From: Gammaproteobacteria bacterium
GTDB lineage: Bacteria; Pseudomonadota; Gammaproteobacteria; SZUA-229
Assembly (NCBI GenBank): GCA_026195255.1
Contig: JAPHSS010000012.1
Coordinates: 1-64,000 of the forward strand
Length of the DNA stretch: 64,000 nt
Direction: 5' to 3'
How positions within the stretch are numbered: position 1 is the stretch's first letter; each line of letters begins with the position of its first letter. Positions 47,128 to 55,340 of the stretch are shown here, piece by piece. The notes beneath the pieces were generated by a model. It was not told where the DNA came from, ran no database searches, and worked only from the letters and a program-made list of their open reading frames with translations. Both the position numbers and the translations under genes were made by a program.

Positions 47128-47706
47128 TTAATTTACTAATCCTATAAAACCCATAAAAGCTAGCGACATAATGCCCGCCGTAATCATAGCAATGGCTGTT
47201 CCCTGAAATACGTTGGGTACATCAGCCACCGCAATCCTTTCTCGAATTCCAGAAAATAAGATTAATACCATAGAAAAACCAACGGCGGCTCCAAAACCAT
47301 AAAATACGGACTCAAGAAAGTTATTGTCTTTCTGAATATTAAGCAGTGCAACACCGAGTACAGCGCAATTGGTAGTGATAAGGGGTAAAAAAATGCCTAA
47401 TACGTTATAAAGTAGAGGGCTGGTTTTATGAACAATCATCTCGGTAAATTGAACCACAACAGCGATTACCAGAATAAACATAATGGTACGTAAGTACATA
47501 ATGTCAAATGGCTCAAGAATAAATTCATTGACTAAATAGCTACAAATTGAAGATAAAGTCAGTACAAACGTGGTGGCAAGGGCCATGCCTATAGCTGTTT
47601 CCAGCTTACGCGAAACCCCCATAAACGGGCATAAGCCAAGAAACTTAACCAATACAAAATTGTTAACCCATATAGTACTTATTAGAATTAGTGCGTATTC
47701 AGTCAT
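47128..47706 (-). CDS. rnfA: Rnf complex subunit A
   Basis: 192-aa membrane subunit, first gene of the rnfABCDGE-nth operon, with six helices and the family blocks [19 protein letters not shown] and [13 protein letters not shown]. The ATG at 47706 is chosen; a TTG nine bases upstream is also in frame. Its first 12 codons and upstream region are tandemly duplicated upstream (see the repeats at 47673-47984). The ribosome site AAGAAG lies about 12 bp before the ATG, which is rather far. Confidence 0.94.
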   Translation of the reverse strand: MTEYALILISTIWVNNFVLVKFLGLCPFMGVSRKLETAIGMALATTFVLTLSSICSYLVNEFILEPFDIMYLRTIMFILVIAVVVQFTEMIVHKTSPLLYNVLGIFLPLITTNCAVLGVALLNIQKDNNFLESVFYGFGAAVGFSMVLILFSGIRERIAVADVPNVFQGTAIAMITAGIMSLAFMGFIGLVN

Positions 47707-47743
47707 GTATATCAATTACTTCTTAGTAGTAAAAAAAGATCTG

Positions 47744-47794
47744 TTAATCATCTAAATCAATAGTACTTATTAGAATTAGTGCGTATTCAGTCAT
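47744..47794 (-). CDS. Possible 16-aa leader peptide, copy 2 of the rnfA N-terminus
   Basis: Unit 2 of the repeat keeps the rnfA ATG and ribosome-site region, and its frame reads [16 protein letters not shown] then stops, 37 bp before rnfA. The first twelve residues are those of RnfA. Whether it is translated is unknown; it may be only a by-product of duplication. Confidence 0.35.
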   Translation of the reverse strand: MTEYALILISTIDLDD

Positions 47795-47830
47795 GTATAT
47801 CAATTACTTCTTAGTAGTAAAAAAGCTCTG

Positions 47831-47881
47831 TTAATCATCTAAATCAGTAACATTTATTAGAATTAGAGCTTTTTCAGTCAT
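47831..47881 (-). CDS. Possible 16-aa leader peptide, diverged copy 3
   Basis: The frame MTEKALILINVTDLDD has the same length as the copy 2 peptide despite several substitutions. The start, stop and length are kept while the surrounding repeat has changed, which hints at, but does not prove, selection. It ends 36 bp before the next leader frame. Confidence 0.3.
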   Translation of the reverse strand: MTEKALILINVTDLDD

Positions 47882-47984
47882 ATAAATCAATATTTGTAGC
47901 GATTTAAGGGCTCTGTTTATAATTTAGATCATAAAGTATACTTATAGCATTAGTGCGTATTCAGCTATTTATCCCGATATTTTA

Positions 47985-48170
47985 AATAAAAGATAAGAGT
48001 TTACCTTAATATATAGCCCTTAGGTGGCTGATAAATATAAATATAGGAAAAACCTTATATAGAGTACAAATAAAGATTGAAAATGTGTGGGCTAAAATTC
48101 AAAAATGAGGATGAAAGGTCTTGCCTTTAGTGGTGAATATATGCGTTAATAAATGTTATTCCCGCTAAAT
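47985..48170. other. Intergenic sequence between the rnf repeats and the RNA candidate
   Basis: AT-rich sequence with no open frame worth calling. It should contain the rnf promoter (minus strand) and any promoter for the plus-strand RNA candidate. I could not place a convincing -35/-10 pair. Confidence 0.4.
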
Positions 48171-48287
48171 GATGCTTCTGTGGTTGTGGCATCGGTTCCT
48201 CTGGAAACGCTTAAAATCGGGTCAAACATTTTAAAACTAGCGTGGAAATCCGTATTGTTCGGAGCCGGCCTCAAGCCGGCTTTTTTT
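48171..48287 (+). ncRNA. Candidate plus-strand noncoding RNA with terminator
   Basis: Three stems are arranged in series: GATGC/GCATC (48171-48193), a short TTCC/GGAA hairpin (48196-48206), and ACGCT-TTAAAAT with ATTTTAA-AGCGT (48207-48243, one bulge). A textbook terminator follows. No plus-strand gene lies upstream in the interval, and both flanking genes are on the minus strand, so the terminator most likely ends a noncoding transcript. The 5' end is not defined. It does not resemble 6S, SRP, RNase P or tmRNA closely enough to name. Confidence 0.45.
48263..48287 (+). terminator. Strong orphan intrinsic terminator
   Basis: AGCCGGC and GCCGGCT pair across a 5-nt loop and are followed by seven T residues. 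The orientation is plus, facing the 3' end of the minus-strand gene at 48325. Confidence 0.88.
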
Positions 48288-48324
48288 ATGCCCGTATTAA
48301 AAGCATATGCTTAAAATAAATAAC

Positions 48325-49257
48325 TTATTCCTGCTGTGTTCGTGTGACGCATATTTCAGGCCTGAACTCTTCTTTTAATGTGCCCTTCAGGCAGTTCCAG
48401 ACTATTCTGCCTTTTAATATATTGGGTGTGAATATAAGAGTTTGTTCTGTGCCGTCTATAACATGGCCGTAGAGGGTTGCTGTAATTACCGCATTGTTAC
48501 CCACAACAACTGATTTTAATGATCTATTACTTATGCGTTTGTTTAAATCAGCATCAATGTTCTGATTAGGCCAGAAATTAGTTTTCTGAATAAATTCTGT
48601 TACCTTGTTACGTGTATCAAATGCCAGCTTTAAGTCTTCAATAATTTGTGCACGTTTTACGTACTGCTTATAAAATGGAAAGCCAATCCCAATACCAATG
48701 CCCAGTAAAAGAATAATGATAGCGGTTCTGATTAAAGTGGTTTTTGTTTTGCTCTTTTTTAATTCCTCTGGGTCGTAACCACAATGAATACAGGCTAAAT
48801 CTGCGCTGGCTCGAATAGTCCCGCATTGCGGGCAGAAATTTTCAGGGTTAATGTCATTAATTTTTGTGGGATCACTGGAAGTGTTATTTTTTTCAGGAGC
48901 CCCACTTTGAAGGCTAAGGTTTACATTTTCCTGATGTAAGGGAGTTATATCGGGGCGTGTAATATCAGTCAGAGGTTTTACTTTAGCCGTATTTTCTATT
49001 TCTTCTATTTCGGGTAGTGCTGTTTCTTCTTCTGCAATAACTTCATTGATTTGACAGTTTACGCCTGCAGCTGTGATGGCTTTATGAAACTTTTCCGCAG
49101 TAATTTTATCGGTTTGTTTTTTAATTATAAAGGATTCTTTTTGTAAAATTTTCTGAGATTTTTCGGGAGAAATTTTAAATAGTTTAGACAGCTGAGTTGT
49201 AACAGATTCAGATACGGGTGTCTGAAGAATGGTGACGTTATATTTTTTATTATCCAT
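48325..49257 (-). CDS. Three-module protein: L7/L12-like domain, zinc ribbon, membrane-anchored pilin-like domain
   Basis: 310 aa. Residues 1-75 resemble a small L7/L12-C-terminal-like domain seen in uncharacterised gammaproteobacterial proteins (LSKLFKISPEKSQKIL, ITAAGVNCQI). A disordered linker follows. Residues 142-159 are a zinc ribbon with C142, C145, C156 and C159. Residues 174-230 (TLIRTAIIILLLGIGIGIG, then KRAQIIEDLKLAF) mimic a type IV pilin N-terminal helix, and the C-terminus (TLIFTPNILKGRIVWNC with C289 and C303) resembles a pilin C-terminal disulfide loop. The prepilin cleavage motif and Glu5 are missing. Probably an inner-membrane protein with a cytosolic N-terminus; function unknown. 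Confidence 0.65.
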   Translation of the reverse strand: MDNKKYNVTILQTPVSESVTTQLSKLFKISPEKSQKILQKESFIIKKQTDKITAEKFHKAITAAGVNCQINEVIAEEETALPEIEEIENTAKVKPLTDITRPDITPLHQENVNLSLQSGAPEKNNTSSDPTKINDINPENFCPQCGTIRASADLACIHCGYDPEELKKSKTKTTLIRTAIIILLLGIGIGIGFPFYKQYVKRAQIIEDLKLAFDTRNKVTEFIQKTNFWPNQNIDADLNKRISNRSLKSVVVGNNAVITATLYGHVIDGTEQTLIFTPNILKGRIVWNCLKGTLKEEFRPEICVTRTQQE

Positions 49258-49366
49258 TTATCCGATCCATTTTAACTGCCTTTATTTTGTTTAGCTTAAA
49301 TATCCATCTTTTAAGTACTGGCTGTGGTTTAATTAATTCACAGCCAGTTGATGATTTAGAGGGTAT

Positions 49367-50635
49367 TTATATTGCTTTAAAACCGATGTCTTTGCGGTAA
49401 TATACTTTATCCCATTGAATTTTTTCAACAATCTCATAAGCTGCTTTTTGAGCCTCTGCAACATTATTGCCCATGCCGCAGGCACAAAGTACACGGCCAC
49501 CATTTGTCACGATTTGTTCGTCTTTTATAGCGGTACCTGCATGAAAAACTTTTGTTTTATATGTATCGAGACCATCAAGCCCGCTAATTACATCACCTTT
49601 GTTATAGTTATCCGGGTATCCGCCAGCAGCAAGTACAACACCTAACGCATATTGAGGGTCCCACTGTGCAGTGTGTTCATCAAGTTTTCCATCTACTGCA
49701 GCCAGGCATAATTCAACAATATCGGATTGTAGGCGCATCATAATTGGCTGTGTTTCAGGGTCACCAAAACGCACGTTATATTCTAAAACCTTAGCCTTGT
49801 TGTTTTTAATCATTAGTCCGGCGTATAAAAAGCCCGTGAATGGATGACCTTCGTTAGCCATGCCGTCAACGGTAGGGCGAATAATTTCATCAATCACCTT
49901 CTGGTGGATTTCATCTGTAACCAGAGGGGCAGGAGAGTAAGCACCCATGCCACCGGTATTCGGTCCGGTGTCACCTTCATCACGTGCTTTATGATCTTGT
50001 GAAGTCGCCAGAGGCAAAATGTTTTTGCCATCGACCATGCAAATAAAGCTGGCTTCTTCACCTGGCAAAAACTCTTCAATTACTACCCTGGCTCCCGCAT
50101 TACCAAATTTGTTTCCTGAGAGCATGTCTTCTACAGCTTCTATGGCCTGTGCTTCAGTTTGCGCCAGAATGACACCCTTACCAGCAGCTAAACCATCTGC
50201 TTTTATAACAATCGGTGCGCCTTGTTGTTTTATATAAGTTATTGCCTCGGCTTCATTTGTGAAATTGCCGTAAGCTGCAGTAGGAATTTCATTGCGAGCA
50301 AGAAAGTCTTTAGCGAATGCCTTTGATCCTTCTAATTGAGCAGCGCTACGGCTTGGGCCAAATATTTTTAAAGCGGCAGCCTGAAAAGTGTCAACTATGC
50401 CGTTTACTAAGGGGGCTTCAGGGCCAACAATTGTAAGCGCTATTTCATTTTGCATGGCAAAGTTTTTTAGAGCATCAATGTCTTCGGCATTAATATCGAC
50501 ATTTTTAACTTTATCTTCACGGGCAGTTCCCGCATTACCTGGTGCTACAAAAACAGTTTTAACAGCTTCAGACTGGGCTGCTTTCCAGGCCAGTGCATGT
50601 TCGCGACCACCGCCGCCTATGATAAGTATATTCAT
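49367..50635 (-). CDS. purD: Phosphoribosylamine-glycine ligase
   Basis: Second step of purine synthesis, forming GAR from phosphoribosylamine, glycine and ATP. ATP-grasp blocks are MNILIIGGGGREHALAWK, KADGLAAGKGVILA, VIEEFLPGEEASF and EYNVRFGDPETQ. The ATG at 50635 is preferred over the longer frame. It lies 122 bp downstream of purH on the same strand, the common purHD arrangement, here with a large inverted repeat in the gap. Confidence 0.95.
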   Translation of the reverse strand: MNILIIGGGGREHALAWKAAQSEAVKTVFVAPGNAGTAREDKVKNVDINAEDIDALKNFAMQNEIALTIVGPEAPLVNGIVDTFQAAALKIFGPSRSAAQLEGSKAFAKDFLARNEIPTAAYGNFTNEAEAITYIKQQGAPIVIKADGLAAGKGVILAQTEAQAIEAVEDMLSGNKFGNAGARVVIEEFLPGEEASFICMVDGKNILPLATSQDHKARDEGDTGPNTGGMGAYSPAPLVTDEIHQKVIDEIIRPTVDGMANEGHPFTGFLYAGLMIKNNKAKVLEYNVRFGDPETQPIMMRLQSDIVELCLAAVDGKLDEHTAQWDPQYALGVVLAAGGYPDNYNKGDVISGLDGLDTYKTKVFHAGTAIKDEQIVTNGGRVLCACGMGNNVAEAQKAAYEIVEKIQWDKVYYRKDIGFKAI

Positions 50636-50659
50636 TATTTGACCTGTTGGTTTTATTGT

Positions 50660-50747
50660 CACAAAGACACGCAGGACGCAGAGTTTTTAGTTTGTGCTTA
50701 GGGCACAATAAAATAATTTATTTCTCTGAGCCCTGCGTGTCTTTGTG
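50660..50747. repeat. Nested inverted repeat between purH and purD
   Basis: Two 24-bp arms (50660-50683 and 50724-50747) match in inverted orientation at 22 of 24 positions (CACAAAGACACGCAGG and its partner). Inside lies a second small hairpin, TTGTGC-TTAG-GGCACAA. The whole 88 bp would fold as one long cruciform or RNA stem. It has no transposase and no T-run; it may be a small mobile repeat or an RNA-processing element in the purHD mRNA. Confidence 0.8.
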
Positions 50748-50757
50748 GCAAAGGTTT

Positions 50758-52326
50758 TTAGTGTCTAAAGTGACGCATATTAGTAAATACCATTGCCATG
50801 CCGTGTTCATTAGCTGCCGCTATCGTTTCATCATCACGCATTGAACCGCCAGGTTGAATAACGGCTGTGATGCCCGCTTCATGTGCTGCATCTATGCCAT
50901 CACGAAACGGAAAGAAGGCATCTGATGCCATGACTGAGCCTTCAACCTGAAGATTCTCATCGGCCGCTTTAATACCCGCAATTTTAGCAGAGTATACTCG
51001 ACTCATCTGGCCGGCACCTACACCAATAGTCATCTGGTTTTGTACATAAACAATGGCGTTAGACTTAACAAACTTGGCTACTTTCCAGGCAAACAATAAA
51101 TCGCGCATCTGCACTGTTGTCGGTTTCTTCTCGGTAACAACCTGAAGGTCATCAATATCCACCATGCCTAAATCACGGTCCTGTACTAATAAACCACCAT
51201 TAATGCGTTTGAAGTCGAGCGCAGGTACAGGTTTGTCCCATTCACCACATTCAAGAACACGAACGTTTTTCTTTTCAGCTAAAACCGTTTTAGCTGCTTT
51301 ACTCACCGCAGGCGCAACAATAACTTCAACAAACTGACGTTTAATAATTTCAGCTGCCACGTCTTCTTCTAGTGTGCGGTTAAAAGCAATAATGCCACCA
51401 AAAGCAGATGTCGGGTCTGTTTTGTAAGCCGATTCATAAGCTGCCATAACATTATCAGCAATGGCTACACCGCAGGGGTTTGCGTGTTTTACAATGACAC
51501 ATGCCGGCTCCGCAAATGATTTAACGCACTCCAGTGCCGCGTCTGTATCAGCTACATTGTTATAAGACAGTTCCTTACCTTGAACTTGAGATGCGCTGGC
51601 AACGGAGACTTCAGGGGGATTAGTTTCTTTGTAGAAAGCCGCCTGTTGATGTGGGTTTTCGCCATAACGCATTTCCTGTACCTTATCAAACTGCATATTG
51701 ATGGTGCGTGGAAAATTCGACTGGCTACCATCTGGCTTAATGGTACCAAGGTAATTGGCAATGGCCCCATCATAATTTGCAGTGTGTTCAAATGCTTTAA
51801 CTGCCAGGTCAAATCGAGTTGCCTGACAAATGCCACCAGCTTTTATTTCATTGATAACACGTGAGTAATCTGTCGGGTCTACAACAATGGTCACAAAAGC
51901 ATGGTTTTTGGCAGTAGCACGAACCATAGTGGGCCCACCGATATCAATATTCTCGATAGCATCATCCAGGCTGCAGTCTGCTTTAGCAATAGTGGCTGCA
52001 AATGGGTATAGATTAACAACAACCAGGTCTATTGGCGCAATATCATTGGCTTGCATTACGTCATCATCTATACCACGGCGGCCTAAAATGCCGCCGTGAA
52101 TTTTAGGGTGTAACGTTTTAACACGTCCATCCATCATTTCAGGAAAGCCCGTGTGTTCAGAAACTTCAGTAACGGGTAAGTTGTTATCAGCTAGTAATTT
52201 AGCCGTACCACCGGTAGAAAGGATTTCGACGCCTGCATCAACCAGTGCCCGGGCTAGTTCCAAAATGCCGGTTTTGTCTGAAACACTCATCAGAGCCCGT
52301 TTTGCCGGGCGGGTATCATTACTCAT
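50758..52326 (-). CDS. purH: Bifunctional AICAR transformylase/IMP cyclohydrolase
   Basis: Last two steps of IMP synthesis. The N-terminal cyclohydrolase domain (residues 1-195) has [28 protein letters not shown] and [15 protein letters not shown]. The C-terminal transformylase has [33 protein letters not shown] and near the end [11 protein letters not shown]. At 522 aa it is full length. A PurR-like operator was not recognised upstream. purD follows 122 bp downstream. Confidence 0.96.
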   Translation of the reverse strand: MSNDTRPAKRALMSVSDKTGILELARALVDAGVEILSTGGTAKLLADNNLPVTEVSEHTGFPEMMDGRVKTLHPKIHGGILGRRGIDDDVMQANDIAPIDLVVVNLYPFAATIAKADCSLDDAIENIDIGGPTMVRATAKNHAFVTIVVDPTDYSRVINEIKAGGICQATRFDLAVKAFEHTANYDGAIANYLGTIKPDGSQSNFPRTINMQFDKVQEMRYGENPHQQAAFYKETNPPEVSVASASQVQGKELSYNNVADTDAALECVKSFAEPACVIVKHANPCGVAIADNVMAAYESAYKTDPTSAFGGIIAFNRTLEEDVAAEIIKRQFVEVIVAPAVSKAAKTVLAEKKNVRVLECGEWDKPVPALDFKRINGGLLVQDRDLGMVDIDDLQVVTEKKPTTVQMRDLLFAWKVAKFVKSNAIVYVQNQMTIGVGAGQMSRVYSAKIAGIKAADENLQVEGSVMASDAFFPFRDGIDAAHEAGITAVIQPGGSMRDDETIAAANEHGMAMVFTNMRHFRH

Positions 52327-52532
52327 AGTTTCTGTAATCCGCAGTCTGTCAATTTAAGAAGCGAATTATAAACTAATTAGGGGGCACTCAGAAGGTTAAG
52401 CGAAATATTTATGCACGAAAGGGGGCCGATTGTTTATAGAAAAGACTCGCCCACAAATGGTACAAAAAATTAATTATCTCCATTGCCAGGAGTGTTACTG
52501 GCTTAATAAGCCGGTAATTTTCAAACTCATTA

Positions 52533-52541
52533 TGTGGATAA
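52533..52541. promoter_or_regulatory. Perfect single DnaA box after fis
   Basis: The 9-mer TGTGGATAA, the complement of TTATCCACA, lies 7 bp downstream of the fis stop. A single isolated copy; its relevance is uncertain. Confidence 0.3.
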
Positions 52542-52547
52542 TGTTTT

Positions 52548-52841
52548 TTATTTAATCAGCTTATAGGTTTTGAGTTTTTTACGCAGAGTACCGCGATTTA
52601 TGCCCAGACACTCAGCTGCTTTTGACTGGTTGCCCTCAACATGCTGCATAATGAGCTCTAATAAAGGCTCTTCAACCTGTTGCATCACCAGATCATAGAT
52701 ATTACCTGGGTTTTCACCATCCAGATCATTAAGGAACTGACTTAGTGATGAGCGAATAATCGTATTAAGCCCTGACGATTGTTCTTCATTCAAATTGATG
52801 TTTTGAGTATTATGTAAGTTTATAACATTGCTATTATTCAT
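52548..52841 (-). CDS. fis: DNA-binding protein Fis
   Basis: 97-aa nucleoid and growth-phase regulator. The C-terminal helix-turn-helix is NQSKAAECLGINRGTLRKKL, nearly identical to classical Fis, preceded by VEEPLLELIMQHVEG. The start overlaps the dusB stop by 4 bp, the conserved dusB-fis operon of gammaproteobacteria. Confidence 0.95.
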   Translation of the reverse strand: MNNSNVINLHNTQNINLNEEQSSGLNTIIRSSLSQFLNDLDGENPGNIYDLVMQQVEEPLLELIMQHVEGNQSKAAECLGINRGTLRKKLKTYKLIK

Positions 52842-53851
52842 GCTGCAATTGACCTGTTTATTGTTTTTATATTATCCGGGTTATTAAAAAACGAAATAAC
52901 TTCATTAAGTTGTTGTTTTGCTTCTTTGAAACGGTTGATATGCTTACGAAAATTAAGTTGTTGTTCATCTGTGATAAAGCTGCATTTTTGCGAATACCAG
53001 TTTATATGCTTTCGAGCTATCTGCGCGCCTCGTTGTTCGCCATAAAAATTATAAAGATCGATCAGATGATTCTCTATCAACTTAACTAATTCTCGTTGAT
53101 TGGGTGCTGCCAGTTTTTCTTCTGTTTTTAAAAAATGATTTATTTCACGAAATATCCATGGGTTACCCTGCGCCCCACGGCCAATCATAATGGCATCTGC
53201 CCCCGTTAGTTGCATAACCTGTCTGGCTTTAAGAGGCGAGGTAATATCTCCGTTAGCGACTAAAGGTATACTTACCTGTTGCTTAACTAACGTGATAGTT
53301 GCGTACTCAGCATCACCCTTATATGCATCAGCTCGAGTTCGTCCGTGCATGCTTAACATCTGGATGCCGCAATCTTCGGCTATATGTGCAATAACAGGAG
53401 CATTTTTATTGTCGTGATCCCATCCGGTTCGCATTTTTAAAGTAACAGGCACATCAACAGCTGATACAACAGCTCGTAATATATCGGCTACTTTTTTCTC
53501 ATCCCTCATTAGTGCAGATCCAGCTGCTACGTTGCACACTTTTTTAGCCGGGCAGCCCATATTAATGTCAATGATATGGGCGCCATGCTCTACATTGTAT
53601 TTAGCTGCATTGGCCATTTTTACAGGGTCAGTGCCTGCAATCTGTACACTAACAGGCCCGGCTTCGCCTTTATGATCCATACGCAATCGGCTTTTATGGC
53701 TGTTGCGTAAATGTGGTTCGGAAGTTGTCATTTCAGACACAACTAATCCTGCACCCATATTGCGGCATAACTGACGAAAGGGTTTGTCAGTTATACCCGC
53801 CATGGGGGCGAGAAAAACAGGAGATGTTAGTGTGTAAGGGCCGAGTTGCAT
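52838..53851 (-). CDS. dusB: tRNA-dihydrouridine synthase B
   Basis: 337-aa FMN enzyme that reduces uridine to dihydrouridine in tRNA. Family blocks are FLAPMAGITDKPFRQLC, IDINMGCPAKKV, TLKMRTGWD, SMHGRTRADAYKGDAEY, NGDITSPLKA and IMIGRGAQGNPWIF. The catalytic Cys is in MGCPAKK. It is the first gene of the dusB-fis operon, and control of fis probably acts at its promoter. Confidence 0.95.
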   Translation of the reverse strand: MQLGPYTLTSPVFLAPMAGITDKPFRQLCRNMGAGLVVSEMTTSEPHLRNSHKSRLRMDHKGEAGPVSVQIAGTDPVKMANAAKYNVEHGAHIIDINMGCPAKKVCNVAAGSALMRDEKKVADILRAVVSAVDVPVTLKMRTGWDHDNKNAPVIAHIAEDCGIQMLSMHGRTRADAYKGDAEYATITLVKQQVSIPLVANGDITSPLKARQVMQLTGADAIMIGRGAQGNPWIFREINHFLKTEEKLAAPNQRELVKLIENHLIDLYNFYGEQRGAQIARKHINWYSQKCSFITDEQQLNFRKHINRFKEAKQQLNEVISFFNNPDNIKTINRSIAA

Positions 53852-54367
53852 TGTGCCATCCGTTTTTATGGACGACTAATATTACCCCTATAAACGCAGA
53901 TTAAAAATAAATTTATTTGCTTTTTTTGCACAAAAAAGGCTTGCATTTTAAGGCGTCTAAAAAAATCAAATACTTGGGTGTGGTTATTGTTCTGGGGCAG
54001 ACGTTGTGTTTCACAATAGCTGTGTTATCTCGGCGTATAACTGAATATCTTTTTTGTCGTTATATCCGTGTTTTCATTAGCATTATCATGGATATGATTA
54101 AGTGGTGAGTTGTTCATGGGCGTCACAAACATGGGGTGTAAAGTTGCATGGAGCAGCTTTAAGCAGACTTTGTCTGGCCTGAAGCGTATATAGGGCGGGA
54201 GCCTGTAATAATGGCGAAGCAGGCGCTATTTAAAGTGAGATATCAGTTTAATGTTTGCGTTTTTTGCTTTGGGCTTTTAAGTAGTTTAAGTCCCAAGCTG
54301 TTGAATATGTATACGCCTATTTCAGGGGCATGCATTTAAGCTACTTTCTTTGTCAGCCGGTGGGTTG
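53852..54367. other. Intergenic region, 516 bp, no recognised gene
   Basis: It lies between the dusB start and the fnr stop, and should contain the dusB-fis promoter near 53860-53930. Only short, unconvincing open frames are present. I recognise no tRNA, repeat family or terminator. Confidence 0.5.
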
Positions 54368-55132
54368 TCAGGCCGTTTTGCTCGGGCAGTCAGGAGTAGT
54401 GCAGTGGTCAGTTATTCCGGCTAATTCTTTTAGTTCACCAAGCTTGTGAATATTTACATATTTACGTTGCGTTGATAAAAGACCCTCACTCTGAAAACGG
54501 CTAAATGTGCGACTGATTGTTTCTATTGTGAGGCCCAGATAGTTGCCGATATCTTTACGAGACATGGTCAGATTAAACTCGGTTTCAGAAAAATTACGGG
54601 CTTTTAAACGGCTGGAGAGGTTAACTAAAAATGCAGCGAGTCTTTCATCGGCACTTTTTTGGGCCATCAACATGAGTAGTGATTGATCACCTGCAATTTC
54701 CTTGCTCATAATACGAAATAACTGGCGATGTAATTCAGGTATCTGACTGCTTAGTTCTTCTAATGAATCAAATGGTAACTCACAGAGACTGGTGGTCTCT
54801 AGCGCAATAGCTGAACAGGGGTGCTGGTTATCATGGATGGCATCAAGGCCAATAAGTTCACCAGGTAAATACAGACCAGTGATTTGTTCATCACCTTGTT
54901 CACTTTCAGTGAATGTTTTAATAGATCCGCTGCGCACCGCGTAAATAGATGTGAATTTTTCGCCACTATTAAACAGGTATTCGCTTTTGTGTAATGGGCG
55001 GCTACGTTTAACTATTTCATCGAGTCTTTCAATATCGCCTAAATCAAGACCAAGGGGCAGGCAAAGATCATGTAAGCTACAGGTTTTGCAAGCCGTTTTA
55101 ATAGCAGATAATTTAATTGATGTCGAAGTCAT
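54368..55132 (-). CDS. fnr: Fnr-type oxygen-responsive transcriptional regulator
   Basis: 254-aa Crp/Fnr regulator. The N-terminal iron-sulfur ligands are C15, C18 and C24 (CKTCSLHDLC), with the fourth probably C117 in TTSLCELPFD, matching E. coli C20, C23, C29 and C122. Cyclic-nucleotide-like barrel blocks follow. The recognition helix is IGNYLGLTIETISRTFSRFQ, with the E/S/R residues that read TTGAT-N4-ATCAA. A perfect FNR box lies 106 bp upstream, suggesting autoregulation. A second box lies 1 kb away at a putative RNA promoter. Confidence 0.93.
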   Translation of the reverse strand: MTSTSIKLSAIKTACKTCSLHDLCLPLGLDLGDIERLDEIVKRSRPLHKSEYLFNSGEKFTSIYAVRSGSIKTFTESEQGDEQITGLYLPGELIGLDAIHDNQHPCSAIALETTSLCELPFDSLEELSSQIPELHRQLFRIMSKEIAGDQSLLMLMAQKSADERLAAFLVNLSSRLKARNFSETEFNLTMSRKDIGNYLGLTIETISRTFSRFQSEGLLSTQRKYVNIHKLGELKELAGITDHCTTPDCPSKTA

Positions 55133-55237
55133 AGCAGTTACAGCTGGTGCTTATAAGGGATTGTTAAGTGTATCTAATTCCATTACTAAAGGTAAGCCCT
55201 AATGTCATTTGTTTGTTCTGTTTCTATCATGATTGTT

Positions 55238-55251
55238 TTGATTTAAATCAA
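55238..55251. promoter_or_regulatory. Perfect FNR box upstream of fnr
   Basis: TTGATTTAAATCAA matches the consensus TTGAT-N4-ATCAA exactly. It lies between fnr and bolA, both on the minus strand, 106 bp ahead of the fnr start, and fits FNR autoregulation. Confidence 0.8.
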
Positions 55252-55340
55252 GGAAACAAGGTTGACTTTATATTAAGTAACAGCTGTTTTTTTCAAGCTA
55301 GAAAAAGTTCTGCCGTGTGACATAAACTATGCCAAAGTGA

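Larger units (their letters stand above)
47673..47984. repeat. Tandem 87/88-bp repeats covering the rnfA start
   Basis: Unit 1 (47673-47760) contains the rnfA start codon and first codons. Unit 2 (47761-47847) is nearly identical. Unit 3 (47848-47935) is clearly related but diverged. Unit 4 (from 47936) is degraded. The period is 87-88 bp. The array places extra copies of the rnfA translation start upstream of the gene. Confidence 0.9.

Noticed and set aside
48171-48287. 6S RNA or other known housekeeping RNA
   Set aside because: A short GCTTAAAA-like similarity was seen, but the long closed-bubble hairpin of 6S is absent and no SRP, RNase P or tmRNA core is present.
54120-54300. tRNA or small RNA between dusB and fnr
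   Set aside because: No cloverleaf, CCA end or terminator could be built from the sequence.
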